NCBI RefSeq assembly: GCF_039532605.1
Contig: NZ_BAAARY010000004.1
Span: forward strand, 165,315-229,314
From: Pilimelia columellifera
GTDB taxonomy: Bacteria > Actinomycetota > Actinomycetes > Mycobacteriales > Micromonosporaceae
Direction: 5' to 3'
Length of the DNA stretch: 64,000 nt
The position numbers and the translations under genes were made by a program. The notes beneath the pieces are model-generated. The model made no database searches, had not been told where the DNA came from, and saw only the letters and a program-made list of their open reading frames with translations. This document shows positions 42,279 to 50,652 of the stretch, one piece after another. Position 1 is the stretch's first letter, and each line of letters starts with the position of its first letter.

Positions 42279-43531
42279 CGCTCGCCCCGGGCGTACGCTC
42301 TGGCGTGCGCGATGCGCTCCACCGTGGACGGGTGGCTGCCGAACCACCGGTGCTCCGGCCACGGCGGGTCCGGGTCGGCCAGGTTGACGCTGGCGAGCCG
42401 GCGCTGCATCGCCTCGTAGGCGGCCGGGTCGTTGGTGAGGGCCAGGGCGTGGGCGTCGGCGCGCGCTTCGACCAGCCGCGACAACAGCGCCTGGACGGGG
42501 GTGGCGACGACGCCGGCGAGCGCGGCGATCGCCAGCAGCATCCCCAGCGAACGCGGGTCGGCGACCGAGGGCACACCGGCGGCGCGCAGCAGCGGGCCCC
42601 AGCCGCTGAGCAGGAACAGCGCCACGACCGCCGCCGCCGAGCCGAGCGCGCCGAGCAGCGTGCCGACGAACACGTCGCGGTCCTTGGCGTGGCCCAGCTC
42701 GTGGGCGACGACGCTGGCCACCTCGGCGGGGGTGGCCTCCCGTAGCAGGGTGTCGTACACCACGACGCGTCTGGTCGGCCCGAACCCGGAGACGTAGGCG
42801 TTGACGGCGCGGGTGCGCCGGGACGCGTCGGCGACGAGAACGTCGCGCACTGGGACGCCGTCGCGCTCGGCCAGGGCCAGCAGCTCGGTGCGCTGGGCGC
42901 CGGCGGGCATCGGGGTGAACTTGTTGAAGACCGGCTCGATGAGCACCGGCAGCACGAACGACAACAGCACCACCAGGGTCGCCGCGCCGGCCGCCCCCCA
43001 GGCCCACCACCATGCCGGGGACCAGCGGGTGACGGCATAGAAGCCGATCAGGGCGATGGCGGCGATGACCGCGCCGACGGCGTACCCCTTGGCCAGGTCC
43101 GCCGCCCAGCCGGACCAGTCCTGCGTGGACAGCCCGTACCGGACCAGGGCGCGGTGCCGCCAGGCGGCGAACGGCAGGGTCAGCAGATCGGCGAGCAGGA
43201 GCAGGACGAGACCGCCTACCAGCACCCTGGCCAGCCAACCGCCGCCCAGCGGCCGGGCCGCCCAGGTGACCACGGCCGCTCCCAGCGGCGTGAGTCCCAG
43301 AATGAGGGCCACGACGAGGGCGAGCAGCAGCGAGCCGTACCGGGCCGGACGTAGCGAGGCGGCGAACTCCCGGCCCCGGGCGACCTCGGCGGCCGGCAGG
43401 TCGCGCAGCGCGGCGAGCTGGTCGGCCCGGGGGGCCGGCGGCCGCTGCCATGGGGTGAGCAGCGCCACCGCCACCGCCAGCGCCACCAGCAGAACAGCCA
43501 GCGTCACCACCGCCCAGTTTCGCGAAGTCAT
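42275..43531 (-). CDS. M48-family (Ste24-like) membrane metalloprotease
   Basis: A 418-residue integral membrane protease. The zinc motif is SVVAHELGHAKDRD near residues 276-289, with the third ligand Glu in LVEARADAHALAL. Several membrane helices precede and follow the catalytic part, matching the Ste24/CAAX-processing architecture. ATG 43531 has GGAAGGA upstream. It lies 38 bases after the NYN gene and is coupled to pimB'. The substrate is unknown. Confidence 0.9.
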   Translation of the reverse strand: MTSRNWAVVTLAVLLVALAVAVALLTPWQRPPAPRADQLAALRDLPAAEVARGREFAASLRPARYGSLLLALVVALILGLTPLGAAVVTWAARPLGGGWLARVLVGGLVLLLLADLLTLPFAAWRHRALVRYGLSTQDWSGWAADLAKGYAVGAVIAAIALIGFYAVTRWSPAWWWAWGAAGAATLVVLLSFVLPVLIEPVFNKFTPMPAGAQRTELLALAERDGVPVRDVLVADASRRTRAVNAYVSGFGPTRRVVVYDTLLREATPAEVASVVAHELGHAKDRDVFVGTLLGALGSAAAVVALFLLSGWGPLLRAAGVPSVADPRSLGMLLAIAALAGVVATPVQALLSRLVEARADAHALALTNDPAAYEAMQRRLASVNLADPDPPWPEHRWFGSHPSTVERIAHARAYARGER

Positions 43532-43569
43532 CGCCGCAGTCCTTCCGTCGGTAACTCCCGACCGTACCT

Positions 43570-44916
43570 TCAGGCCCGGGCCAGCCGACGGAGCAGGGAG
43601 TCCGCGTTGACCGGATACGCCCCGTGCCGGCGGACGCCGTCGGCGACCTCGCGGTCCGAGGACACCACGACGACGGCCCGGCCGGGCGGCTCGGCGCGCG
43701 CCAGCTGCCGGATGAGATCGTCGGCGCTCTCGCCCTTGCGGGAGAACAGCACCCGGACGCCGCGCGGCGGCGGCGCCATCCCCGGGACCTTGTCCGCGCC
43801 ATCGAACACCACGGTCACCTCGACCCGGGTCTGGGCGGCGATGCCGCCGAGGCCGGTGATGAGCCGGTTTCGCTGGTGCTCCAGGGAGATGTCGCCGAAG
43901 CCGCGTTTGGTCACGTTGTAGCCATCGACGACCAGATGTGCCTTGGGCAGCGCGAGGAGCTGGTCGAGGCGGGCCGGGTCGTCGGTGTCGCGGGCCCGCG
44001 GGCTGGCCTCCGGGCCGGACGGGACCTGGGCGTGCTCAGCGGCGACAAAGTCGGCCGGCAGTTGGTCGGCCGGGTCGAGCGCCAGCTCCCGACGCAGTCC
44101 GACGGCAGCCTGCCCGATCGTCTCCAGCAGCAACCACAGCCGGGCCTCGTCGACCGCCCGGGCATGGCGGGCGCTCTGCCGGGCCCCGCTGGCCACGGAC
44201 TCCGCCTCGGCCAGCTTGGACCGCAGCCGACGCAACTCGGCGTCGTGGTCGGCGGCCGACCGGGCGGCCCGGCCCCGCTCGGTGGCCAGCAGCTCGGCTG
44301 ACCGCCGACCGGCGGTCAGGGCGTCACGTAGCTCCTTGCTGACCCGACGGTGCTCCTCCCGGAGGCCGCTCAGCTCCTCACGCGCCCGGGCCAGGTCGTC
44401 GCGGAGCTTGTCGGCCTCCGTCCGGGCCTGGGCCCGTTCGTGCTCGGCGCGGGCGACGCGCTGCTCAGCCTGCCGTATCGCCGCCGCGGACTCGGCGGCG
44501 TCAACGGACGCCCGGACGGTCTCCGAGGCCGCCTCGACGATCGCGCGCCAGCCCTCGGGACGCAGCAGGTAGGCGAGGGCGGCGGTGTCGGCGACGTCGG
44601 CGTCGGCGGGCGCGGACCCGGCTCGCACCGCCTCGGCAAGCTCACCGGCGCCGTCGGCCACCTTGCCTGCGGCGAGGGCGCGGAAGACCGCGTCGGCGGC
44701 CAGTTGGGTGGCGATCGCCGCGCCGCCCAGGCGGGCCCGGCGGTTCGGGGCGAACTTGGCGACCCGGCGCAGCGGCGCCGGCAGATCGTCGGCCAGCTGC
44801 GGCAGGATCGCCGCCACCAGGGTCACGATCCGCTGCCGGACCGGCTCGGGCAGGTCCAGCCCGGCGTCGCCGGCCACCGGGTGCGGTGTCGACGGGTCGG
44901 GCTGCGCGAGGAACAT
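43570..44916 (-). CDS. NYN-domain (PIN-like RNase) protein with coiled coil
   Basis: A 448-residue protein. The N-terminal helical region is followed by a long charged coiled coil (residues about 150-260, RAEHERAQARTEADKLRDDL and onward) and a C-terminal NYN domain: HLVVDGYNVTKRGFGD with the metal Asp, VEVTVVFDGADKVPG and VVVVSSDREVADGVRRHGA. NYN domains are PIN-like ribonucleases. It is first in the NYN-M48-pimB' unit and divergent from the DEDD exonuclease gene. Confidence 0.88.
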   Translation of the reverse strand: MFLAQPDPSTPHPVAGDAGLDLPEPVRQRIVTLVAAILPQLADDLPAPLRRVAKFAPNRRARLGGAAIATQLAADAVFRALAAGKVADGAGELAEAVRAGSAPADADVADTAALAYLLRPEGWRAIVEAASETVRASVDAAESAAAIRQAEQRVARAEHERAQARTEADKLRDDLARAREELSGLREEHRRVSKELRDALTAGRRSAELLATERGRAARSAADHDAELRRLRSKLAEAESVASGARQSARHARAVDEARLWLLLETIGQAAVGLRRELALDPADQLPADFVAAEHAQVPSGPEASPRARDTDDPARLDQLLALPKAHLVVDGYNVTKRGFGDISLEHQRNRLITGLGGIAAQTRVEVTVVFDGADKVPGMAPPPRGVRVLFSRKGESADDLIRQLARAEPPGRAVVVVSSDREVADGVRRHGAYPVNADSLLRRLARA

Positions 44917-44993
44917 GGCGACAGTCTTTCACCGATCTTCGACCGGTGACGGCGGGGCCGGACCCGGCTGCGGCCGTTGTCAGACCGCACCGC

Positions 44994-44999
44994 TATTTT
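44994..44999 (+). promoter_or_regulatory. -10 element of the DEDD exonuclease gene (leaderless)
   Basis: TATTTT, six bases before ATG 45006; no ribosome-binding site is present. Confidence 0.5.
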
Positions 45000-45005
45000 T
45001 CGCCC

Positions 45006-46472
45006 ATGCCGGACGACGGGCGTCAGATCCCCCACCCGCCCACTATCGACGCGCGGCTCGACGACCCCCACCAGTGGAGTCTGAGCCGGGTCACCTTCGT
45101 CGTGCTGGACCTGGAAACCACCGGCGGCGCTCCCGACGGCGGTGGGATCACCGAGATCGGGGCGGTCAGGGTGCGCGGCGGCGAACGCCTCGGCACGCTG
45201 AGCACCCTGGTCAACCCAGGTGTTCCAGTGCCGCCGTTCATCACCGCGCTGACCGGGATCAGCAGCGCGATGGTCGCCGGGGCGCCGCCGCTGGCGGCGG
45301 TGCTGCCGACCGTCCTGGAGTTCCTGGCCGGCGCGACGCTGGTGGCTCACAACGCCCCGTACGACGTGGGCTTCCTCAAGGCCGCCTGCCTGCGACTCGG
45401 CTACCGGTGGCCGGCGCCGCCGGTGCTGGACACGCTGGCGTTGGCGCGGCGGTTGTTCGCCGACGGCGAGGTGCCGAACCGCAGGCTCGGCACCCTGGCT
45501 GCCCACCTGCGCACCCCGCACCAGCCGAGCCATCGGGCGCTGGACGACGCCGAGACCACCGTGGACGTGCTGCACGCCCTGCTGGAGCGCCTCGGCGGCG
45601 ACCGGCCCCACACCCTGGGCGAGGTCATCGCGTTCGCCAGGTCAGTCTCGCCAAGCCGACGGGCCAAGCGCCACCTGGCCAAGGGCCTGCCGCACGCCCC
45701 CGGCGTCTATGTCTTCCGGGCCGCCGACGACCGACCGCTGTACGTGGGCGCGTCGGTCGACATCGCCAGCCGGGTGCGCGGATACTTCACCGCCGCCGAG
45801 CGCCGCCGTTGGATCGACGAGATGATCACCGCAGCGGTTCGGGTGGAGGCGATGACCTGCGCGCACCCCCTGGAGGCACAGGTACGGGAGCTGCGGCTGA
45901 TCGCCGCGCACGACCCGCCCTACAACCGGCGCCCCAGGCGCCAGGACCGGACTATGTGGCCGAATCCGACTGCGGAAACGTGCCCGCGGCTGTCGATCGT
46001 GCGCCAACGACGCGCCGACCACGACGGCGGCCTCGGTCTGCTCCCGTCCCGGCGGGCCGCAGAGCTGGCCGCGGCCCTGCTGCGCACGACGATCCGCCAC
46101 CAGCGGCTCGCCGGGCTCGCCGCGGTGGCCGAACTCGTCGCGGCCCGCCGGCATGCCGGCGGCGGCTGGGAGCTGGCGGTGGTGCGGCACGGCCGGCTGG
46201 CCGCCGCCGGTGTGTCGCCGCCTGGCTCGCATCCGCGGGCCAGCGTCGACGTGCTGGTCGCCGCCGCCGAGACGCCGCCGCCGACGCCTGGGCGGCGGTG
46301 CGCGAGCGCGCAGGAGACCGAGACGATCCTGCGGTGGTTGGAGGCGCCGGAGACCAGGCTTTTCCGCGTGTCGCACGGGTGGGCGTCGCCGGTGGCCGGG
46401 GCTGCCCGGTTCACCACGTTGCTCGCGCGGCTGGACGCGGCGGCCCGCGATCACGCTCCCTCCGCTGACTAG
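45006..46472 (+). CDS. DEDD exonuclease plus GIY-YIG protein (Rv2191-like)
   Basis: A 488-residue fusion. The N-terminal DnaQ-like exonuclease has FVVLDLETTGGAP (Asp-x-Glu), LVAHNAPYDVGFL (Asp) and HRALDDAETT (His-x4-Asp). The middle carries a UvrC-like GIY-YIG nuclease domain (APGVYVFRAADDRPLYVGASVDIASRVRGYF). This is the Cho/UvrC-related architecture of M. tuberculosis Rv2191 and suggests a role in DNA repair. ATG 45006 is preceded by TATTTT at leaderless spacing. Confidence 0.9.
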   Translation: MPDDGRQIPHPPTIDARLDDPHQWSLSRVTFVVLDLETTGGAPDGGGITEIGAVRVRGGERLGTLSTLVNPGVPVPPFITALTGISSAMVAGAPPLAAVLPTVLEFLAGATLVAHNAPYDVGFLKAACLRLGYRWPAPPVLDTLALARRLFADGEVPNRRLGTLAAHLRTPHQPSHRALDDAETTVDVLHALLERLGGDRPHTLGEVIAFARSVSPSRRAKRHLAKGLPHAPGVYVFRAADDRPLYVGASVDIASRVRGYFTAAERRRWIDEMITAAVRVEAMTCAHPLEAQVRELRLIAAHDPPYNRRPRRQDRTMWPNPTAETCPRLSIVRQRRADHDGGLGLLPSRRAAELAAALLRTTIRHQRLAGLAAVAELVAARRHAGGGWELAVVRHGRLAAAGVSPPGSHPRASVDVLVAAAETPPPTPGRRCASAQETETILRWLEAPETRLFRVSHGWASPVAGAARFTTLLARLDAAARDHAPSAD

Positions 46473-46580
46473 CGGATGCGACTCACCCGTTCACGCACCG
46501 GCATGTAGCCGTTCGGACATAGGTGGCCTGTCTACCCTAGAGAGGCGGCGCGGGCGCGACCGTGGGAGAGGAGCGGCCGG

Positions 46581-48407
46581 GTGGACTTCAGCGGGCCAAT
46601 GGACCTCAACCGTCCGGACCTCGACGCCGGTCGTGCGCTCAGCCGCCCGAACCGGCTGGGCCCGCTCGACTTCGGCCTTGGCCGTCGGATCAGGTCCCTG
46701 CTCGACGCCGCCCGCCCCGACCGGGCGGGCGACCCGGTGGCGGAGCTGGTGCGCACCCACCGCTCCATCCATCCGTACACCGACGCGGTGGTGCTGCGCC
46801 GGGCGTACGCGATCGCCGAACACGCCCACCGGGGCCAACTCCGCAAGAGCGGCGAGCCGTTCATCACCCACCCGCTGGCGGTAGGGCAGATCCTGGCCGG
46901 TCTGGGCATGGACACCACGACGCTGGTGGCGGCGCTGCTGCACGACACGGTCGAGGACACCGAGTACACGTTGCAGGCGTTGCAGGCGGACTTCGGCCCC
47001 GAGGTGGCCCACCTCGTCGACGGCGTCACGAAGTTCGACAAAGTCTTCTACGGCAAGGCCGCCGAGGTGGAGACCCTCCGCAAACTCATCGTGGCGGCCG
47101 GTCGGGACGTCCGGGTCCTCATCATCAAGTTGGCGGACCGGCTGCACAACATGCGGACCCTGGACGCCCGCTCGCCGGCGTCCAGGGCCAGGATCGCCAA
47201 GGCGACCGAGGAAGTGCTGGTCCCGCTCTCGGACCGGCTCGGCATCCAGGCGCTCAAACGCGACATCGAGGACGCCGTCCTGTTCCACCTGGCGCCCGAG
47301 GAATACGGCCGCATCGACGCCCACGTGCGTGAGCAGGGGCACTGGGCCACGTACCTGGCGTCGATGATCGAGCAGACCCGCACGGCCCTGCGCCCGCACC
47401 GGATCAACGCCGAGATCCGCCCACGCCCCCGGCACCACTACTCGATCTGGAAGGACACCATCGCCGCCGGGCATGACCGACCGCACGACATGCCCCGGGT
47501 GGCGATGATCGTGGAAGGGTCCGAAGCGGACTGTTACGCAGCTCTCGGCGCGCTACACGCCTGTTGGCGGCCGATTCCGGGACGTTTCAAGGACTTCATC
47601 GCCTCTCCCAAGCACAACCTGTACCGCTCGCTGCACACCACGGTCCTGGGTCCGGAGAGCCGGACGGTCGAGGTGCTCATCCGCACCACGGCCATGCACC
47701 GCACCGCCGAGTACGGCATCGCCGCGAACTTCCGCTACCCGAACCCCGCCGACCGGGACGAGGAGCAGTTGCGCGACCCGCTGGCCTGGCTACGTCGGGT
47801 GCTGGACTGGGAGCAGGAGACCACCGACCCGGCCCAGTTCCTGGCCTCGCTGCGATGCGATCTGGCCGAAGCGCAGATCAAGGTGTTCGCCCGCGGCGGC
47901 GCGGTGCTGCTGCCCGAGCGGGCCACCCCGGTCGACGTCGCCTACGAGCTGGGCCCGGATGTCGGGGACACGCTGCTGGCGGCCACCGTCAACGGCCGGC
48001 TGGCGCCGTTGTCGTCGGCGCTGTCCGACGGTGACGTGGTGGAGGTGTTCACCGAACGCGACGGCCCGGTGGAGCGGCAGGGCTCGCCGCGCGGGCCGCG
48101 TCGGGAGTGGTTGGAGTTCGTCCGCTCCCCGCACGCGCAGCGGCAGATCCGGCGCTGGTTCGTCGAGCCCGACGCCGGGGCCGCCGTGGGCATCGCCGAC
48201 AAGGTGCGGCTGGGGCGCTCGGCGCTGTGGCTGGCGCTGCGCCGGCACGACCGTAACCTGGTCAACGAGTCGCCGCTGCGGCAGTTGGCGGAGTCGCTGG
48301 GCTACCCGGACCATGACACGCTGCTGGTCGCCATCGCCGACAAGAGCCGCAGCGCGGACGAGGTCGCCGAGAAGCTGATCTCTATGGTGGACCACCATCC
48401 GGGCTGA
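46581..48407 (+). CDS. RelA/SpoT-family (p)ppGpp protein, short form
   Basis: A 608-residue RSH protein. The HD hydrolase is complete: HRGQLRKSGEPFITHPL, LLHDTVEDT, KLADRLHNMRTL. The synthetase keeps GRFKDFIASPKHNLYRSLHTTVLG, but the block that normally reads like FDxxAxRV is altered (HDMPRVAMIV), and the usual EHGxAAHW is EYGIAANF, so synthesis may be weak or lost. A TGS domain spans residues about 433-493 (IKVFARGGAVLLPERATPVDVAYELG). The ACT domain of full RelA is missing. GTG 46581 has GAGGAG upstream. This is probably a second, hydrolase-leaning RSH. Confidence 0.88.
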   Translation: MDFSGPMDLNRPDLDAGRALSRPNRLGPLDFGLGRRIRSLLDAARPDRAGDPVAELVRTHRSIHPYTDAVVLRRAYAIAEHAHRGQLRKSGEPFITHPLAVGQILAGLGMDTTTLVAALLHDTVEDTEYTLQALQADFGPEVAHLVDGVTKFDKVFYGKAAEVETLRKLIVAAGRDVRVLIIKLADRLHNMRTLDARSPASRARIAKATEEVLVPLSDRLGIQALKRDIEDAVLFHLAPEEYGRIDAHVREQGHWATYLASMIEQTRTALRPHRINAEIRPRPRHHYSIWKDTIAAGHDRPHDMPRVAMIVEGSEADCYAALGALHACWRPIPGRFKDFIASPKHNLYRSLHTTVLGPESRTVEVLIRTTAMHRTAEYGIAANFRYPNPADRDEEQLRDPLAWLRRVLDWEQETTDPAQFLASLRCDLAEAQIKVFARGGAVLLPERATPVDVAYELGPDVGDTLLAATVNGRLAPLSSALSDGDVVEVFTERDGPVERQGSPRGPRREWLEFVRSPHAQRQIRRWFVEPDAGAAVGIADKVRLGRSALWLALRRHDRNLVNESPLRQLAESLGYPDHDTLLVAIADKSRSADEVAEKLISMVDHHPG

Positions 48408-48415
48408 GGCGTCGT

Positions 48416-48421
48416 TAGCCT
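48416..48421 (+). promoter_or_regulatory. -10 element of the NUDIX gene (leaderless)
   Basis: TAGCCT, seven bases before GTG 48429. Confidence 0.5.
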
Positions 48422-48428
48422 GGTCGGC

Positions 48429-48965
48429 GTGACCGCTTACGCGCCCCCGCCCGACCGTGCCCGCCCGCGCACCTTACGACTGCGGCTACGGGCCCTCGGG
48501 TACCAGGTCTTCTACCGCCTGCCGCAGCCGGTGCGCAACCGCATCGTGCGTTGGGGGACGCGCACCTACGTCGTCGGCGCGGTCGTGCTGGTCTGGGACG
48601 CCGACACGGATCGTCGGCGGCTGCTCCTGCTGCGACAGCCGCCGGGCCGGGGCTGGGGACTGCCCGCGGGGCTGCTGAGCAACCGCGAGGAGCCAGCGGT
48701 CGGGGCGGCCCGGGAACTGGCCGAGGAGACCGGCATCGTGCTGGACCCGCAGGAGCTGACCGAGGCCACGCCCAACGCCCTCGTGCACGCGCGCGGCTGG
48801 ATCGACCTGGTCTTCGAGGCCAACGTCCCGGCGTCGAAGGTCACCCTGACCGTCGACGGCGCCGAGGTGTGGGAAGCCGCCTGGCACGAGGTGACCGCGC
48901 TGCCGCCGATGACCACCGCCGCCGCCCGGCTGCTGGCCCGCTACGACATCGGGGCGTCAGGGTGA
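48429..48965 (+). CDS. NUDIX hydrolase
   Basis: A 178-residue hydrolase of nucleoside diphosphates linked to another moiety. The NUDIX box is perfect: GLLSNREEPAVGAARELAEETGI (GX5EX7REUXEEXGU). Substrate cannot be predicted. It has a leaderless promoter and its stop overlaps the start of the nucleotidyltransferase gene by four bases (GTGA), so the two may act on the same sugar-nucleotide pool. Confidence 0.9.
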   Translation: MTAYAPPPDRARPRTLRLRLRALGYQVFYRLPQPVRNRIVRWGTRTYVVGAVVLVWDADTDRRRLLLLRQPPGRGWGLPAGLLSNREEPAVGAARELAEETGIVLDPQELTEATPNALVHARGWIDLVFEANVPASKVTLTVDGAEVWEAAWHEVTALPPMTTAAARLLARYDIGASG

Positions 48966-49831
48966 GCGTGGTGTGCGCGGTGCTGCTGGCCGCCGGTTTC
49001 GGCAGGCGGCTGCGTCCGCTGACGACGATCCGGGCCAAGGCGCTGTGCCCGGTCGGCAACGTCCCGCTGCTGGACCGGGCCCTGGACCGGCTGGCCGGCC
49101 TCGGGCTGTCCGGGCCGGCGACGGTGGCGGTCAACGCGTCGTACCTGGCCGATCAGGTCGTCGCCCACGTCGGCGACCGGGCCCGGCTGTCGGTGGAGCT
49201 GCCGGCGCCGCTGGGGACGGCCGGGGCGCTGGGCCAGCTGCGGGACTGGATCGACGGCCGGGGCGTCCTGGCCGGCAACGCCGACGCCTACCTGGCCGGC
49301 GCGTCGGCGCCCGGCCCCGACATCGCCGACCTGCTGACCGGGTGGGACGGTCGACGGGTCCGGATGCTCGTCCGCCCCGCCGCCGCGGGTCAGGGCGAGT
49401 TCGGCGGCTGGCGGTTCGCCGGGTTCTCACTGCTGCCCTGGTGGCGGGTGAGCGCCTTGACGTCCGCGCCGGCCGAGCTGTGGCGGGAGGTGTGGCGGCC
49501 CGCCGAGGCCGCCGGGGAGCTGGACCTCGTCCCTTACTCCGGCACGTATCTGGACGCCGGAACCCCGGCCGACTATCTGGCGGCCAACCTGCACGCGGCC
49601 GACGCCGCGGGCGGCGCGCTGGTGGCCGAGGACGCTACGGTGACCGGCCCGCTGCGGCGCGCGGTGGTCGGCGCCGGGGCCGTCGTCGACGGGTCGCTCG
49701 ACCGTTGCGTGGTGTGGCCCGGCGGCCGGGTCGGCGCCGGCGAGCGCCTCGTCGACGCGGTGCGGGTCGGCGTTGACCTCACCGTGGCTGCCGGTCTGGC
49801 ACGGACCAGCCAGGCCCCAGGCACAGCCTGA
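48962..49831 (+). CDS. Sugar-nucleotidyltransferase-like protein
   Basis: A 289-residue GT-A-fold nucleotidyltransferase. The signature VLLAAGFGRRLRPLTTIRAKALCPVGNVPLLDRALDRL carries the L-x-G-G-x-G-T-R-L-type loop and the catalytic Lys. GNADAYL replaces the usual metal-binding GD. C-terminal repeats (ATVTGPLRRAVVGAGAVVDGSLDRCVVWPGGRV) form a short left-handed beta helix. This is most like mannose-1-phosphate guanylyl- or glucose-1-phosphate transferases; the sugar is unknown. Confidence 0.85.
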   Translation: MSVVCAVLLAAGFGRRLRPLTTIRAKALCPVGNVPLLDRALDRLAGLGLSGPATVAVNASYLADQVVAHVGDRARLSVELPAPLGTAGALGQLRDWIDGRGVLAGNADAYLAGASAPGPDIADLLTGWDGRRVRMLVRPAAAGQGEFGGWRFAGFSLLPWWRVSALTSAPAELWREVWRPAEAAGELDLVPYSGTYLDAGTPADYLAANLHAADAAGGALVAEDATVTGPLRRAVVGAGAVVDGSLDRCVVWPGGRVGAGERLVDAVRVGVDLTVAAGLARTSQAPGTA

Positions 49832-49959
49832 GCATTGTTCATAATTGCCCAGTATGTGCGGCGTACGATTTCCCCGAAGGCCACTTATCGAAGCCCCAGC
49901 TGCGACGATCGGCCGCGCGCCGGACGCCCTGGGCCCGCCCACCGGAGGTCGGACCGACC

Positions 49960-50652
49960 ATGCGGACACCGATCCCGAACCTGGACAGCGGCCGCCCTCC
50001 GGACGGGCCGGGCCACCGCGGTGACGAGGCGCTGCTCCGGGAGGTGGCGCATGAGCTGCGCGACCCCCTCGGCGGTATCGTCGGGCTCGCCAGCGTGATG
50101 CTCATGAAACTGCGCGGCAACCCCGCGGACCTCCACGAACAGGCCCGGCAGCTGGGACTGATCCGGGCCAGCGCGACCGAGCTGTTGGATGTCGTCGACA
50201 TCGTGCAGGGGTTGGTGGCGCTCGGTTGCGACACGTCCGTCCGCGAGCTGGACTGCCGCGAGACGGTCCGGCGCGGCGCCGCACCGACCGCCGGCGAGGG
50301 TCGGCCGAAACCGGCGGTCGCGCTCCGGCTGCCGGAGCATCCCGTGCCGGTCCACGCCGACGAAAGACTCATGACGCTCCTGGTACGCCATCTCGTCTCC
50401 CTCGTCGACGACCAGAGCGCCCAGGTCACCCTCGCCGGCCCACCAGAAACTCCACTGAAGATCACGGTGAGCGGCGCGGCCACGGCGCCCGTCCACCCGC
50501 ACGGCTCGTCCCCGGAGGGGCTGCGGCGACTGCTGGTGGACCGGCTCGCCAACCGGTGCGGCTGCCGGCTGACCGTCACCACCAGCCCGGACCAGCCCAC
50601 CCTCGCGACCGTGCGGCTGAGCGCTGCACCGTCCGTACGGCCCGGCTTCTGA
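49960..50652 (+). CDS. Histidine kinase-like protein with degenerate ATPase domain
   Basis: A 230-residue soluble protein. The H-box VAHELRDPLGGIVGLASVMLMKLRG is intact near residues 29-53 (phospho-acceptor His). The C-terminal half is where the ATPase should be, but N, G1 and G2 boxes are not recognisable (ADERLMTLLVRHLVSLVDDQ, then SSPEGLRRLLVDRLANRCG). It may be a phosphotransfer or regulatory partner rather than an active kinase. The ATG has GGAGGT upstream. Its stop overlaps the start of the hybrid kinase (TGATG). Confidence 0.75.
   Translation: MRTPIPNLDSGRPPDGPGHRGDEALLREVAHELRDPLGGIVGLASVMLMKLRGNPADLHEQARQLGLIRASATELLDVVDIVQGLVALGCDTSVRELDCRETVRRGAAPTAGEGRPKPAVALRLPEHPVPVHADERLMTLLVRHLVSLVDDQSAQVTLAGPPETPLKITVSGAATAPVHPHGSSPEGLRRLLVDRLANRCGCRLTVTTSPDQPTLATVRLSAAPSVRPGF

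Noticed and set aside
41154..43802. 882-codon frame suggesting a giant fusion with the PimB' protein
   Set aside because: The upstream part is the shadow frame of the M48 protease gene; PimB' begins exactly at TTG 42278, overlapping the protease stop.
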